Shown here piece by piece: positions 23,168 through 34,801 of a stretch of 64,000 nt of DNA. Source of the DNA: Cudoniella acicularis (Eukaryota; Ascomycota; Leotiomycetes; Helotiales; Helotiaceae); assembly GCA_013054445.1 (NCBI GenBank), contig JAAMPI010000046.1, positions 19,210 through 83,209 of the forward strand. The letters are read 5' to 3'. The notes beneath the pieces were generated by a model, which did not search any database, was not told where the DNA came from, and saw nothing but the letters and a program-made list of their open reading frames with translations. The position numbers and the translations under genes were made by a program. How positions within the stretch are numbered: the first letter of the stretch is position 1; each line of letters begins with the position of its first letter.

Positions 23168-23329
23168 CCTAGAAGATTCTACTAATGTTTAAACCTTAAG
23201 TTTAGAATAGTGCTTATTACCTAATAATACAACAATTATATTAAATATTCCATGAAGGGTGCAAATAGTAAGAAATCACCAAGTGAAGTGAAGTTTAGGT
23301 GTTAATTTTAAGGATTACAAAATCTATTA

Positions 23330-23545
23330 TCTCAACTATTATGCGAGCAGTATCACGAACACGCAAAACACTCTCAAATTAGTGAATAGTCTTTTAGCGG
23401 ATTTTTTAATACTTAGAGAGCCAATATAAGAGGATAAGCTCTAAAGGCAAAATCTACTTTCTTTCTCACAATGCGTCACAGTAGGAAAACTAGTTGAAGT
23501 GCTGGCGGCAACTTCTTAGTACTGAGCGCTGAACGGTGAGGGAGA
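23330..23545. mobile_element. MITE-like element, copy C (216 bp)
   Basis: The left end begins TCTCAACTATTATGCGAGC after a TA (23328-23329); the right end finishes GGTGAGGGAGA followed by TA (23546-23547). The reverse complement of the right end, TCTCCCTCACCGTTC, pairs with the left end imperfectly. The interior has the shared blocks GCAGTATCACGAACACGC, CCAATATAAGAGGATA and GCGTCACAGTAGG. It has no coding capacity. Length is nearly identical to copy A, which supports a fixed element size. Confidence 0.75.
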
Positions 23546-26442
23546 TACCAAAAGATGAAGTGCAGTGCGGACTTAACACATCTAAAATCTGAAATTTAGG
23601 TGACTTCGCCGCAAAACCAAGGCTTATTTTCGACTGTCATTGCCTATTCTCAACTATAACACCACCTTCTCATATAAAGAATTGTCAAGGCATAAATGAG
23701 ACTTATTATGAGAATCGACGTCAGAGCATTACCCCTCCAATACCAGTAACGGGTGACTAGGATTGTTACAACCCTAACAAACATGAAAATAACTGCAACG
23801 GTGTCCTCCTTATATTTCCACCACTGCTTCCAAAATATCTCCCAAAATATAGTTTGAAAAGCATTTCTGGAACTTTCAGGAGGGAATCAAACTACTAGAT
23901 GAAACCAGTAAGGATCCATGAGTTCAACCATAATGCTTTCCCTATCTTCCGACCTCAAGAGTACAGGTCTTTTCGCAACCGACAATTCATTCATCAATCT
24001 TGCTAGAACCTTTCTCCATCGCTCGAAGACAACTCTTTGCTTGATCCGCGGGCATTCATCGATAAATCTCCTTTCGAAAATTCGCACGAATGCTCACCGT
24101 GACTCCTGACAAGCTCGGAAGGATCGAAATATTTTTTCTTTCTGCGGTCATCGTTGCTACGGCGGAAAGGGAAATTTTCACCGAGGATTGTGAATTTAGG
24201 GATACTTAGGCAGTTGTGTTTATCTGGCTAGCAGAATTCCCATATTATTTGACGCAACTCGAAAGGAAGGTAGGCGAAAAGTGCGAATTCTTGTTTTTTT
24301 CATCAATGGAAATTTAGACCCGTTTTGATGGTTGTGGTAAGAGCTCGGTGTTTTTTTGTTTATCTTACTACCTTGTGATCTCCAGATTCCGAGGAGGGCA
24401 TTGAAGTCTAGTCACAAAAGATAGGAGTAAAGGTTGATGATTTCGGAAGCATTTTTGTCGCGGAGCTAGAGGATTTGAGGCGCGAGAATTGAAGAGCGGA
24501 TACTTGGTTTTGGAGGAGAAATTGTCATGGTTTACGGAATGTGAGAAAGCGGGTTATAAAAGCGCGCTACGGGTATCTTACCGGACATGAGAATGGCTGG
24601 ACATCTCCAGTCTTTAAGCGTTTAGCTAGCAAATATCACTGCAAGATTGCTTGAAGGTGAATTAAGATATTGCGCATCATGGGTTTGTTTCGTGCCCGTC
24701 TCTAGAAAATGTCGTCGCAGCCCCCCAAAGCGCATTAAGAGGAGATAAGGTGCGAGCTACCACAGACTTTTTGTGCAAATCAAATATTGGAAACCATTTT
24801 AGCAGGATGAAAAGAAGTGTGCTACGCGTGTTCTGCCAAAAAGGAAGTCGCTCTAGCAAATTCAAAGAGCAGTCGCGACCCTTCAGCCCACTGGATAAAA
24901 GAACAGTTAATTCAATAATTGAGAAACTCTAGAAATTCGCCATTTCCGATGCGAATCTGTCGCTTCAGAAATGCTTGAAAGGTCTTTGCAAGGTCAGCTT
25001 TGTGAAGATATTCCAAAATCAGTAAAAAAAGACAGCCAAACCCTTCATTCTTCACTTCTAATCCCACCGCCCCATATATCACCTATTTCCATTTGCACAG
25101 CATAGTAGTTTCAAAGCTCGCAAATCCCTTGTGTCGTTAATTTGCGTGAGACTTACCTTATTTGCGGAGAAATTTGACGGAGCTCGCTTAAAAAGGGGGT
25201 ACCAAGAAAAATAAATGGAAATGAAGATATTCAAGCCGCATTTGATCTATGAAGCAGAATTTAAGATTCTCATGTATATAGAGTCTTGTGTAGCTTAGTA
25301 CCCCGCCTGTTGTAGTTTTTGACTTCCGGGTTTGCGTGTCCCCCGGAAATAGTTGAGAATCTGCAACTATCGCCGATCGAGGAGCATCCAACCCCTCCTC
25401 AGTCACTATTCAATATTAAGCGAGTCTGCCTCTCTCCTCATGAAAAAAAAATTGAACGCCAAAAAAGAAGCGCATACAGAAAGCTTACCCTACACTATGG
25501 AGAAAAAATAACAGGAGCCACCCCCAAAATAGCAAAAACTCGGATGGCACGGCGAGTTACATGCGCCGCCAACATCTTGCAAAATCCCCGTGATTAAGAA
25601 TTTTTAAAGTGGTGCTAATAGGCTAGATCCGCCGATTCAGGGCTTCCGGAAAGCGTCGCTCACAAAGTGAGCGGTGCAACTTTTAAACTTTCCATCCGAC
25701 TCCCCAGACCTATTAATTTGTGAGTAAAATGGCTTAATTGAATATATATGTGTGCAAGGGGGAAATGAGGGGCTTATTGGCTGCAAATTCGAGGGGCCTA
25801 CTCGCTTGCGGGGGNTTTTCGGGGGAGGGGGGTGGTTATGTTGTGAGGAGGTTGATGATGGATGTGTATCGCTTCGAGCTTTGGGTGGGGCACGTGATGA
25901 TGGACTGGTAACACTTCAACGAATGAACATGATATTGCTATGATAGGTTGCAATATGGAATGATATATGATACAAGAGTTTCTTGTTATTATTTTAAATG
26001 CCTGAGCGGTCTTCAAAACTGGTAGTTATGTACTTATTTTCAAGTGCTGCGTGCGACTTTGCGACCGAAACCGCTCGATGGTTGAAGGCATAGTCCTCGT
26101 CCATTTCATTTTAGTGCATTATTGGTGATTTATTCTGACTATGATATTAAAGACTACGATTGATCAATCTGTAAAGAAAAGTTCTGGGACATTATTTCGC
26201 TGTTTGGTAATCCTTCGCCATCAAGTGTTCTCGACTTGTACTCCGTGTCCCATAGCGCCAAAGCTGCTCTAAGCATAATCTAAGTTACCCCCAATAGCCC
26301 GAGAAGTCCTCTTGACCACTATCAGAAACCGCCTCCAGAATATGTTCGCACGCTCATATCCTCCCAAGTCCAGCGGTGAGTCGGCGACGTTTTGTTCTAT
26401 GTACTGAGCGTAGGTTCAAGTTGCAGTATTTTGAAAATCTCG

Positions 26443-27396
26443 TCACTCTCGAAAGGCCCTGGTCAGAACGACCTCTGGAACAGGCAAATCCTTTAGATCG
26501 CGATGATGGGGAAGGCCGGTAAGTTCTTTCCAATAATCCTCCAACTTCTTTTTGTACTTAGCAAACAATGCCTTGTCGTCTTCGCTAATCGTATCCAAGT
26601 CCGAGGGTTCAGAACCCAAGCCTTTTAATAGTCTATGCTCTTTCTTGGTGTTTCCGCAACAACTGTGGTCAAATACCACCGTGACTTTTCGGATGTTCGG
26701 CCAGGCGTCTTGAACTAGGGAGACGATGTGATCATTCCTGCCACCAGGCTCCTCTCCACTTCTTAATAACTCCAAGTCGAATGCTTGATGGTCAACTTGC
26801 AAATTGGCGCGCGGTTCAGAAGCCTCGGTGAGACAAGATATGAAATTGAGGGCAGCTAAACCATATTTACTGTGAACCTCGTCCACATATATTGTGTCTA
26901 TCGAGACATTAATCATCGTTCGGAAAGTGGGAATGACTTCGCGTGGTTGAAATAATCTTGTCTTTGGCAAGTCCCGCATTGGTACCATCGCGTGCAGATA
27001 GCTGGCAGCAATGTGATCCCGTAGGTATGAGTCTTGGCGATCAGGTTCAACGTCAGAGAAAGGTCCATCATCATCGGAGAACCATGGATTCTGCACCTCA
27101 AGAAGCTGGTAAACCTTCAGAGCCTCTTTTCTTGAGTCATGGCAAGTATGGAGGAGAGGAGGCTGGGGGGTAATAGGCCTAGAGTGCTTCGGGTATCCGC
27201 GAACTTGAAAAGTCCGAACCTCAATAATGCGGCCTTCTTTAAGTGCCATTTTCCAGATTTTCAACTGGAGCTCCGGGGGCAGTTCAGGGAACAGGGTGAA
27301 CTGCTGCGGAGGAACCCCTGCTGGCTGGATATCAGAGGTTGGAGACTCATGGGTGAGCTGTTGAGTAGAGGCGAGCTGCGAAGAAGATGGAGACAT
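26443..27396 (-). CDS. 2EXR-domain protein (intact copy)
   Basis: An intronless 317-residue protein with an ATG at 27396. The 2EXR signature FTLFPELPPELQLKIWKMAL occurs at about residues 33-52, followed by LLHTCHDSRKEALKVYQLL, an acidic segment (about 103-120), SIDTIYVDE, and a C-terminal half with VTVVFDHSCC. 2EXR proteins are an expanded fungal family of unknown function, often in accessory genome regions. There is no signal peptide or membrane helix. It is the only unbroken member of a local group of three on the same strand (next at 28327-29213 and 30076-31639). The C-terminus (LPVPEVVLTRAFRE) is matched by degraded sequence at the end of the second copy. Confidence 0.85.
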   Translation of the reverse strand: MSPSSSQLASTQQLTHESPTSDIQPAGVPPQQFTLFPELPPELQLKIWKMALKEGRIIEVRTFQVRGYPKHSRPITPQPPLLHTCHDSRKEALKVYQLLEVQNPWFSDDDGPFSDVEPDRQDSYLRDHIAASYLHAMVPMRDLPKTRLFQPREVIPTFRTMINVSIDTIYVDEVHSKYGLAALNFISCLTEASEPRANLQVDHQAFDLELLRSGEEPGGRNDHIVSLVQDAWPNIRKVTVVFDHSCCGNTKKEHRLLKGLGSEPSDLDTISEDDKALFAKYKKKLEDYWKELTGLPHHRDLKDLPVPEVVLTRAFRE

Positions 27397-28326
27397 CGCG
27401 TTGGGGCGTTCAAGTGCCGAGAGATGAGAATCGAATTATTCTAGTGGTACTGTGGCAGTCATTGATGGGGCTTGAAAGCCAATCGACAGTTCCTAAGGAC
27501 AGAGGCTAAAGAGCGCTGGGTTTTGCGGGGGGTAAGAAGAGGAAGTTGAATTTGAAAATATCCTTCCGTTGTAAGATGTCTGAGTGAAAGGCTGGCTTTG
27601 GAAGGTAGCGCGACTGCGTTCTTTTATTGTACAAAGCGGTTCATTATTGATGTCTGTCGGGTTTGCTGCAGGTGTTCGCAGAAAGCAAAGGGAAGTTTCA
27701 TGAAGTTGCGAAACGTCGGCCTTAAGTAGGCGCCGCCAACGTTGCGAACAAGCTAGCTTCAAAGTGAATGTCTAATTGACTTAGGATTCGCTTAAACATC
27801 CTAAGCTCACTAGGGAGCAACGTCTATTCTAAAGTACAAATTCAATTATTCTCTGCCGCAAATCTAAAGGTTTGCTCTCAATCATCCATGCTTTGCCATA
27901 TTTAATATTTATGGGGCATTCTGTTGAGCTTTTGCTGAACGCCTGGCTCTTTGTTAGCAATTTGGCTCCATGTTCAACCTTGAACCTACCAAGATATTGT
28001 TAATAATGCTTTACCAATGCAAAAGCATTTAGCTTTTTTCTATCGAAAGTTGCGATAGCACGTTTCCCAAAGCAACAATAAACTAAATTGTATTTAATGA
28101 GGTTTTATTTGTAAGAATTTTGCAAGCCATGCCAGTTGTGTATACTGTATGGAGAGTGCTTTTGGTAATGCCTGATAAACTAGAGAGCCCTGCACTTTCC
28201 GCAGAAAGTGGGTTTCACCGCTCCGCCAAACTAAACGTCCGTCTTTATTGTACAGTATAACATCAGAAGCAATCCGCTCAAGATTGATTGTATAATTTTC
28301 GGTCCTTCGGCGGGTTCCAGTCTCTC
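27397..28326. other. intergenic between 2EXR copies
   Basis: No supported gene. Minus-strand frames at 27493-27762 and 28094-28330 lack protein features; the second lies just past the end of the broken 2EXR copy. Confidence 0.45.
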
Positions 28327-29213
28327 TCACCCCCGAAAAGCTCCAGCTAAGACAACATCTGGAACCGGCAAATACGTTTTTCCGTAATGATTTACCATGT
28401 GTCTCCAGTAGACTTCCAGCTAGCTCTTAAGCTTTACCACCAACTCATTTTCCGTTTGTGTAACTTTGGTTATTTGTTCTTAACCAGAGGAAAGCCCTTG
28501 TAATTGCCTATGCACATCGCCAGCCTCGCTGCAACAAACCCTGTCAACCACAAGAGTTACCCTTTGACATTGAGTTAGCAACTGTAAACTAGCTCAGAGA
28601 TACAATCAATCTAGTCGTCGTTTTCCAGGACGTCAAAGCTGAAAGCGACATTCTGTAATTCGGCTTTGGCGCTTCTAAGATGGGACATGAAGTCGAGTAC
28701 ACCGTCATCGTTCAGATTGTGATCTGGGTGGAGATAGATTGTGTCAGAAGAAGCATCGGTGTAAAAACGGAACGTGGGAACAATCTCGTGGGATTTGTGG
28801 GTAGTGAGTACATATTTCGGATTATAACGGTTATAGTCATCGTCTTGCCAATAATAGTGTTTGGAACGATCAGGTTCCACATCAGATTCGAGGCCATCAT
28901 CCCCCCAGTACTCTCGATTTGGCACCTCCAAAAGTTGGTAGACTTTTAACGCCTCTCTTCGTGAGTCATGGCAAGCATGAAGGATCGACGGCATTTGGGA
29001 AGTGAAGGGTCTCGAGTGTTTTGGGTACCCGCGGACTCGATAGGTTTTGACTTCAATAACACGGCTTCTGAATTGCTCAACTGCCTCCTTCCAGATCTTT
29101 AGCTGCAACTCGGGAGGCAACTTAAGAAACAAGGTGAATTCCTGTGGGATAACTCCTGTAGACAACGCCTCATGTTGTGACGGAACCTGCGACTCTTGCC
29201 AAGCAATCGGCAA
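28327..29213 (-). pseudogene. 2EXR-domain gene, tandem paralogue, broken
   Basis: The first 200 codons align closely with the intact copy at 26443-27396 (FTLFLKLPPELQLKIWKEAV, YRVRGYPKHSRPFTSQ, HACHDSRREALKVYQLLEV, SDVEPDR). The frame is closed by TAG at 28611. The rest survives in another frame: TLVVDRVCCS matches the VTVVFDHSCC region and YLPVPDVVLAGAFRG matches the C-terminus, ending in TGA at 28327-28329. That frame has further stops, TAA at 28480-28482 and TAG at 28420-28422. The latter sits where LKSQLEVYW would be expected, that is CAG to TAG. No ATG precedes the conserved part: the frame opens after a TGA, and its first plausible initiator is TTG. A recent duplicate inactivated by RIP-like changes is the simplest reading. 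Confidence 0.75.
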
Positions 29214-30075
29214 TAGTAGACTCGGTCAGAGGACTGGAATTTGTGGAGAGGTATTATTCTCCTGCGGGGTATTCTCAACTGTCCAAGTGTCGGAGTCTTG
29301 TGACTCTTATCTTGCAGAAAGTGACATTGCTAAGTGCTGAGGTAGGATCGATGCCGGGGACGCTGAAAATGTCTTTTAGCGTCTTGGTTTTTCGAAATAA
29401 AGGCGAGGTTGAGCGCGGATTTGGAGTACTGTGTTCAAGGCGGGACCGAGAGTTGAAGGCGAGTGCGACGTGTAAAACGCGTTCGACGCCGACATCGGAG
29501 AAAGAGTCGCAGTCTTGCTTTTATGTTGCGATACGATTGCAATTGTCCTCACCGATTGTTGTGTTTATATTTGTATTTGTAATTGTAGTGGAGGGAATCG
29601 CTAAGAAGCGGATCAAGCATCCTTTAAAAGGCCATATTCTGCGCTAGTCCTTGATCCCTGTGCTAAACCCGATTGGGCACAGCTTTACTTTGCAAGTCCT
29701 TGGTCCTTGGTTGAGCCCTCATTCAATGTAACAAGGTAGCATTCATAATACATCACAGGAGCAAAATTACTCAACCTCGTTAAGTGGAAAGTCACCATTA
29801 CACCGCTCGCTCCCTGAATTATAGCGCCGTATCTACCTAAGCCCCGAATGAACCAAACAAAAACAAGCTAAAGAGCTCTTGCAGAGTGGTTTTACTTTAG
29901 GAAATCACTGGGATGGAAATTAGATAGGGATGCCTCTGTCCAGACATTTGATGTTTATGTGAATTGATTTGCTACTCATATCTCAACTATCAACTCAACA
30001 AGAGTTCCGGGGGTTTAAGAGTAGAGAGGACCTATATGTGCTATTAGTCAATAGACATTTCATGAGAAACAGCCA
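29214..30075. other. intergenic between 2EXR copies
   Basis: No supported gene. A plus-strand frame at 29177-29647 overlaps the start of the broken copy and has no protein-like features. Confidence 0.45.
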
Positions 30076-31639
30076 TTACGCATCTGCTGCCTCATCATCT
30101 GTCTTAGGGACCGGCGGAACGTATGGCCCACGAGGGTTCTCCCATGAAAAGTCACTTCTAAATCTAGCTTGCGGGAAAGATCTGCCACGAGTTCCTCTCG
30201 TCTGCCTGTGAGCAGGTACATTCTCTCGAATGATGGAACAACAAGCAGTATACAAGGCTTTCCAATCCTGTCGAATGTCAGCTACCTCAGGCTCTCCTTC
30301 AGGTGTTTCCTCTTCCTGCCCGCGTGCCGCCACGATTTGCGTTGCTCTATTTTCCAGACCCGCAATAAAATGAGCAGCTTTCTGCTGGTAAACATGATAG
30401 TTATCGAGAAGACGCTGCTGTCCAGGCGCAAGACCGGTAGAAGACTGGACGTGGGAATTGAAAAAGGGAAGATGGCCAACTTGGTGCGGACGGAGGGCCC
30501 TAACTCGATGTCCATGCCCCAAAAGTACCCCATTCGGGGATCTTGGAGTGGGTTGAGTATAGAGTTGTGTGCAGATATCTCTATCTTCTTGAAGCCGAGC
30601 ACCTTTCTGTGAGTTGTCCCGTTTGCGGCAGAGAAACGATCATAGAAGCAACAAGCGTCGTTGAATACGAAGATAACTGATTCGAGGTTGGTCAATTGAC
30701 CATCGTTGACATATAATTTCGAAAATTGATTCTCCACCGAAGGCGAGATATCGAATGTATTGAGACCAATAGAGGTCCTTGCAAAGGTTCCAAATCAGTT
30801 CGTTAAGCTTGGTGGGGTGTGGATTTCCCGTATCGGAATTCTCAAAGTGATTAGATGATAGGTAGAGAATATCTCGATTGAGCTTGATATAGGCTTTGAA
30901 CATTGTTACTTGGGGCTCGGAAAAACTGGGCTCTGGGAGATCGAGGGTGGATGCGAAAGCTGCTTTTCTACATTTTCGAAGGGTCGGCAAAGATTATCCG
31001 GAGAAGATTGCGTCGTCACCGTTTAAAGAATAACGGAAATTGTATCAACAGGAACTTTACTTACATGTTTCTAGGCTTAACGAGAACAGGAAATGACAAT
31101 AAGTCGTAGAAATCCAACGCCTCCTCACGAGACTCTTTGCAAGTTCGTAGCAGGGGATAATGCGGATCCGTACAATACACCTCTTTTTCCTTATTCCATC
31201 GCACTTCGATAATAGAGGCACCATCTTGCACCATCGAAGTTTTCCATATCTTCAACCTCAACTCAATAGGGAGTTTCGAGAATAGAGAGAAATCTCGAGC
31301 GACGCTTCCTTCCACAGCTAGGACTTGCGCTTGTTCCTCTGCTACTTTCGGCGCACACGATTTCTTCGAGCCGCGCCCACCGCTGCTCTTCGATTCATCA
31401 CCTCCGCTTGCTTGTCGTCGTCGCTTGGGCGAGGCGGGGTTTAACACCGTCTCGGAACCTAGGATAGGTGGTTGGAGGTATGAACCTGCTGGCCCGGGGT
31501 ACGGAGGCTCGAAGGGAGAATCTTGTTTTTGTGCTGCTGTTGGCGTCGTATGTGATTTCTTCGATCTGGGTCGACTACTTTTCGATTCATTGCTTCCACT
31601 TGCTTGCGTTGGTCGCTTGGGCGAGATGATATCTGCCAT
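30076..31639 (-). pseudogene. 2EXR-domain gene with two frameshifts
   Basis: Exon 1 (31639-31065) encodes a basic, Ser-rich N-terminus with two related nuclear-type basic segments (SPKRPTQASGSNESKSS and SPKRRRQASGGDESKSS), then the 2EXR core FSLFSKLPIELRLKIWKTSM and LLRTCKESREEALDFYDLL. Intron 30968-31064 (97 bp, GTAAGT donor) joins to KAAFASTLDLP, LNRDILYLSS and QYIRYLAF. The frame then slips near 30740-30760 into ENQFSKLYVNDG and VIFVFNDACCFYDRF. It slips again near 30465-30510, around a run of Ts, into FFNSHVQSSTGLAPGQQ, with an acidic/polar tail ending at 30076. Without the slips it would be a protein of about 490 residues. Assembly errors are the alternative. The repeated N-terminal motif is unusual for 2EXR proteins. 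Confidence 0.65.
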
Positions 31640-33339
31640 GGTGTTGATGGAGGGGTCCTACACCACGCGAGTTAGTTTTTGAATGAGAGATGCATGAAGA
31701 TACCTACGAGCCAAGCGCAAGAGCTAGTTCCGTCTTCAAAGTGTAGTTGCTCAAGAGTGTGGTGGGGGCCGCAAGAAAGCAGAGTCAAGTCGACCACAAT
31801 ATCAGCGTTAGGCGAAACCGTTTCCGGGGTGAGAGTGAATGTCTAATTCAACCACTACTAGAGGGATACCGCTTAAGTTGCTCAGTCGTTCTCCAGCTAT
31901 GACTTGAAATGAGAAATATGTGCTCTGGTCAAGTTGGTGTAGAAGAAGAGCGTAAATTCAATCTGCTCTCAACGTTTACTTCAAAGAAAACTGAGTGCTC
32001 TATTGCGATGAATCTGCTCGTAAGAGGAATGAAGAAGTTTTTCAAGACAGTTTCTGAAATAATACTCTACAAAGACAACATATGCACCATGGACGCATGC
32101 AGGTTCGTGTCTCAAAGAAATTCAGGGACCATGAACACAAAGACTTCTCCTGGTCTTCCTGCTACATGCCGTACATCAACAGAAAGGAAGTAAAAGTATT
32201 GTACTATTGTTTTTCGTTTCACTCTTAAATTGTTGGTCAAATATACCAATATTGGTATACGTTAGGAAAACGATCTTTTGTCGACCACTAATGACCAGGG
32301 CCAAAATGCAACTCACCACAACCCCTGTTGGGCTCAGAGAATTCGATGCAGTGAGAATTGGGATGAACTCGGTTTCGAGGATTGCAGTATCATTTCTTAA
32401 TCAATCACTCCAGTACATTATCACATTACCAATTAGATCTCTTTTGAGGCTTTAGGCTCCCAATGTGGTACACCTTGGGTTCGGGATTATTTCGTAAGGT
32501 AGTTTCAGAGGTCGAGTGATGCAGGTTTGGTAGAGCGCGTAGAATTTGATTTCCCTGGATTGAGGAAATTAGCTGAAATGTAATAGAAACTTACTGAACG
32601 ACGTGTAAAAACATCTCAAGTAGAGAAATTCCGAGATATCCAGTACCATGGTCGTTTTCTTTCAAGGTAGTCCCACTGAGGAGAACATTCATAGCAAGTC
32701 CGCCCTAAAACTTCAACAAACGTGATGATCCTAACAAGCGATCTCCATCACCAACCAACCCTCAGAACTGCAAGGTTCACTTCAAATGCTTCCGGAACAG
32801 CAGTTTCAAACAGAGTTGGCTGGATTTCGTGCAAGAAGTCCAGGGTATCATAAAAAACTCATTGAGTAAGGCCAAGGAGAAGTGCATGGAGGGAAATATT
32901 TCGTAAAGCCAAATGCCGTGATATTCGTTTCTAGAAAGCTGTAATCAACTTCCGTCATAAATTCAAGGAGTGTTGAGCTGAATTGATGCGATAAGGTTGG
33001 CAAATTAAAGTTTCATCTCTTCGGACGGATCTCCACAAAAAGCATCAACTCCCGCTATCTCATATTCAACCAATGGGGAAGGTGGTGCCTGGTGGTCATA
33101 GAGACCCCTGTACGCCAAATTCAGGAACGTTTGAGCTCGGAGCTCAGGCCTCACGCCCCCGGGCCCCTGGAGTTACGAAGTACAACAAACAAATAATCCC
33201 GCACCGGCTTCTTCTCTTTCTTCCCAACTTCTTCCCATTCCTTTCGAGCCCATCTACTGTTAATTCGCCTCTTCGTCTGTATCATTGAACGATCCAGCAA
33301 TCACGCCCGGCGGCATTGAATAATCGCGACTGAGACGAA
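31640..33339. other. intergenic, nothing recognised
   Basis: 1.7 kb with short frames only; no repeat or RNA signature seen. The right end is the promoter of the membrane-protein gene, with a CT-rich tract near 33200-33290. Confidence 0.45.
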
Positions 33340-34524
33340 ATGCACGCGTCGAGCTTCACCAGCAGCTTGATTGCTGCGGCTGCTCTTGTTTATAGCAGCC
33401 AGGTCTCTGCAGTTCCTGCACTCCCACGAGCAGGTAGCCATTTACTGGGCGGAATTGATATATTTAAGAAAGTTAATTCTGTCAATAGTCACCGAAGACG
33501 GTCTAGATCCCTGGGTTTCTGTCGATGCCAGCGGAAGCCCTGTTGCTACCATAACACCCGTTCTCACGACTGTGAGCGGCGTAGCCACCACGATTTCTGC
33601 TGCCCCAGCAAGCCTGACGGCCACAACTACAAGCCAAAGCGATAATGCGCCCTCAACTACTTCTGGCAGTACAGGTCCTACATCAACCGGCGGAGGATCG
33701 TTCCAGGTCTGCCATAACATGGATGGTGATTTCGCACCTTTCTGCAAACCGGACAATGGATCAAGCGTCTACGTTGGGGAGACATATTATGGTATGTAGG
33801 AAGCATCTGCACACGAAATACTCTCTAACAGCTTCTAGTGACTTGGGACACCAATTTCTTCGCCGAAAAGAATGCCACTGTTATTGTACTGGCAAATTAT
33901 GTCAACCAAACAGGAGGCGTTCAAGCTTTCGCGTCGAAAATCACAGTGAATGCATATGGATTTATCTCATGGACTATCGACAGTGCTTGGCTGCAGGGTC
34001 TCAGCTCCAATAACCTCACGCTGTTTATCAACCCCTTGAACCCAATTGCCAACGAGCCAACAAGCTTCACAGGCCCGACTCTCCAAGTCACCAACCGACC
34101 AGCTGAATACTACCGCCAGCCACAGACCCAGGCACCAAAAGGGCAATCTCTCTACATTGCTCTACCAACTGTTTTCGGCTTCATCATTCTCTGCGTCTGC
34201 GGAGGTTACATCATCAACCGCAAGCACCGAAAGATCGGTCTTGGAAACGTTATGGGTCGACGAAAGGGATACGGAGTTGGAAAATCTCGAACACAAAGAC
34301 TTGGATTAGGAAAGAAGAAGTCGGGAGCAATCAGACTGCAAGACCAAGATTTGGCTGCTGGCCCTCAATACAGAGATGGACCGGCGGTGCATGATGATGG
34401 ATACGGAGCTGGACGTGCTAGAGCGGACTCAGATGCGTTGGGTAGTTTGGCGAGTACACCTACAGAGGAGCGAACAAACTATTTCCGGGACGAGCTGCAC
34501 AGGCAAGAGCAGGCGAAATATTAG
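33340..34524 (+). CDS. single-pass type I membrane protein, unknown function
   Basis: Three exons (33340-33433, 33489-33791, 33839-34524) give 360 residues. The introns are 33434-33488 and 33792-33838. A signal peptide (MHASSFTSSLIAAAALVYSSQVSA) leads into a Ser/Thr-rich linker. An extracellular domain of about 130 residues follows, with VCHNMDGDFAPFCKPDNGS and VTWDTNFF, and N-glycosylation sites (NAT, NLT). One membrane helix (LYIALPTVFGFIILCVCGGYII) is followed by a basic cytoplasmic tail with RRKGYG and KSRTQRLGLGKKK, then an acidic/polar end. The layout resembles fungal wall-stress or surface-sensor proteins, but no named domain is recognised. Confidence 0.8.
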
Positions 34525-34801
34525 CGGATTTGCCTAAATTCATAGACTGTTGAGAAGACTTGATCTTATTGTACATAGCTGTGGCGTTCGGTGCTAGGCA
34601 TATGATTACAAACAGTTGTATCTATATTGCCGGAAGTATTGTATCAAGAGCTTCACATAAAAAGCACGATCATTCCACCACTGTCTAAGCTTTCAGCTAA
34701 TATCTTTGTCCAAATCTCCTCAGCTAGGTCCATCAAATATCATATTAAATTATCTTACCCCTTCCACCCTCACAAACACCACACCAAACTCCCTCCCTCC
34801 C

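Larger units (their letters stand above)
22441..26442. other. long AT-rich gene-poor region
   Basis: Four kilobases without a supported gene. 22800-23340 is strongly AT-rich with RIP-like text and carries N bases at 23095, 23097 and 23125. It includes a 14-bp direct repeat and one full MITE copy (both listed). A 66-codon minus-strand frame at 23887-24087 (RIKQRVVFERWRKVLARL) looks protein-like but has no start and no partner exon. A further N lies at 25815 in a G-run. Otherwise nothing is recognisable. Confidence 0.5.
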
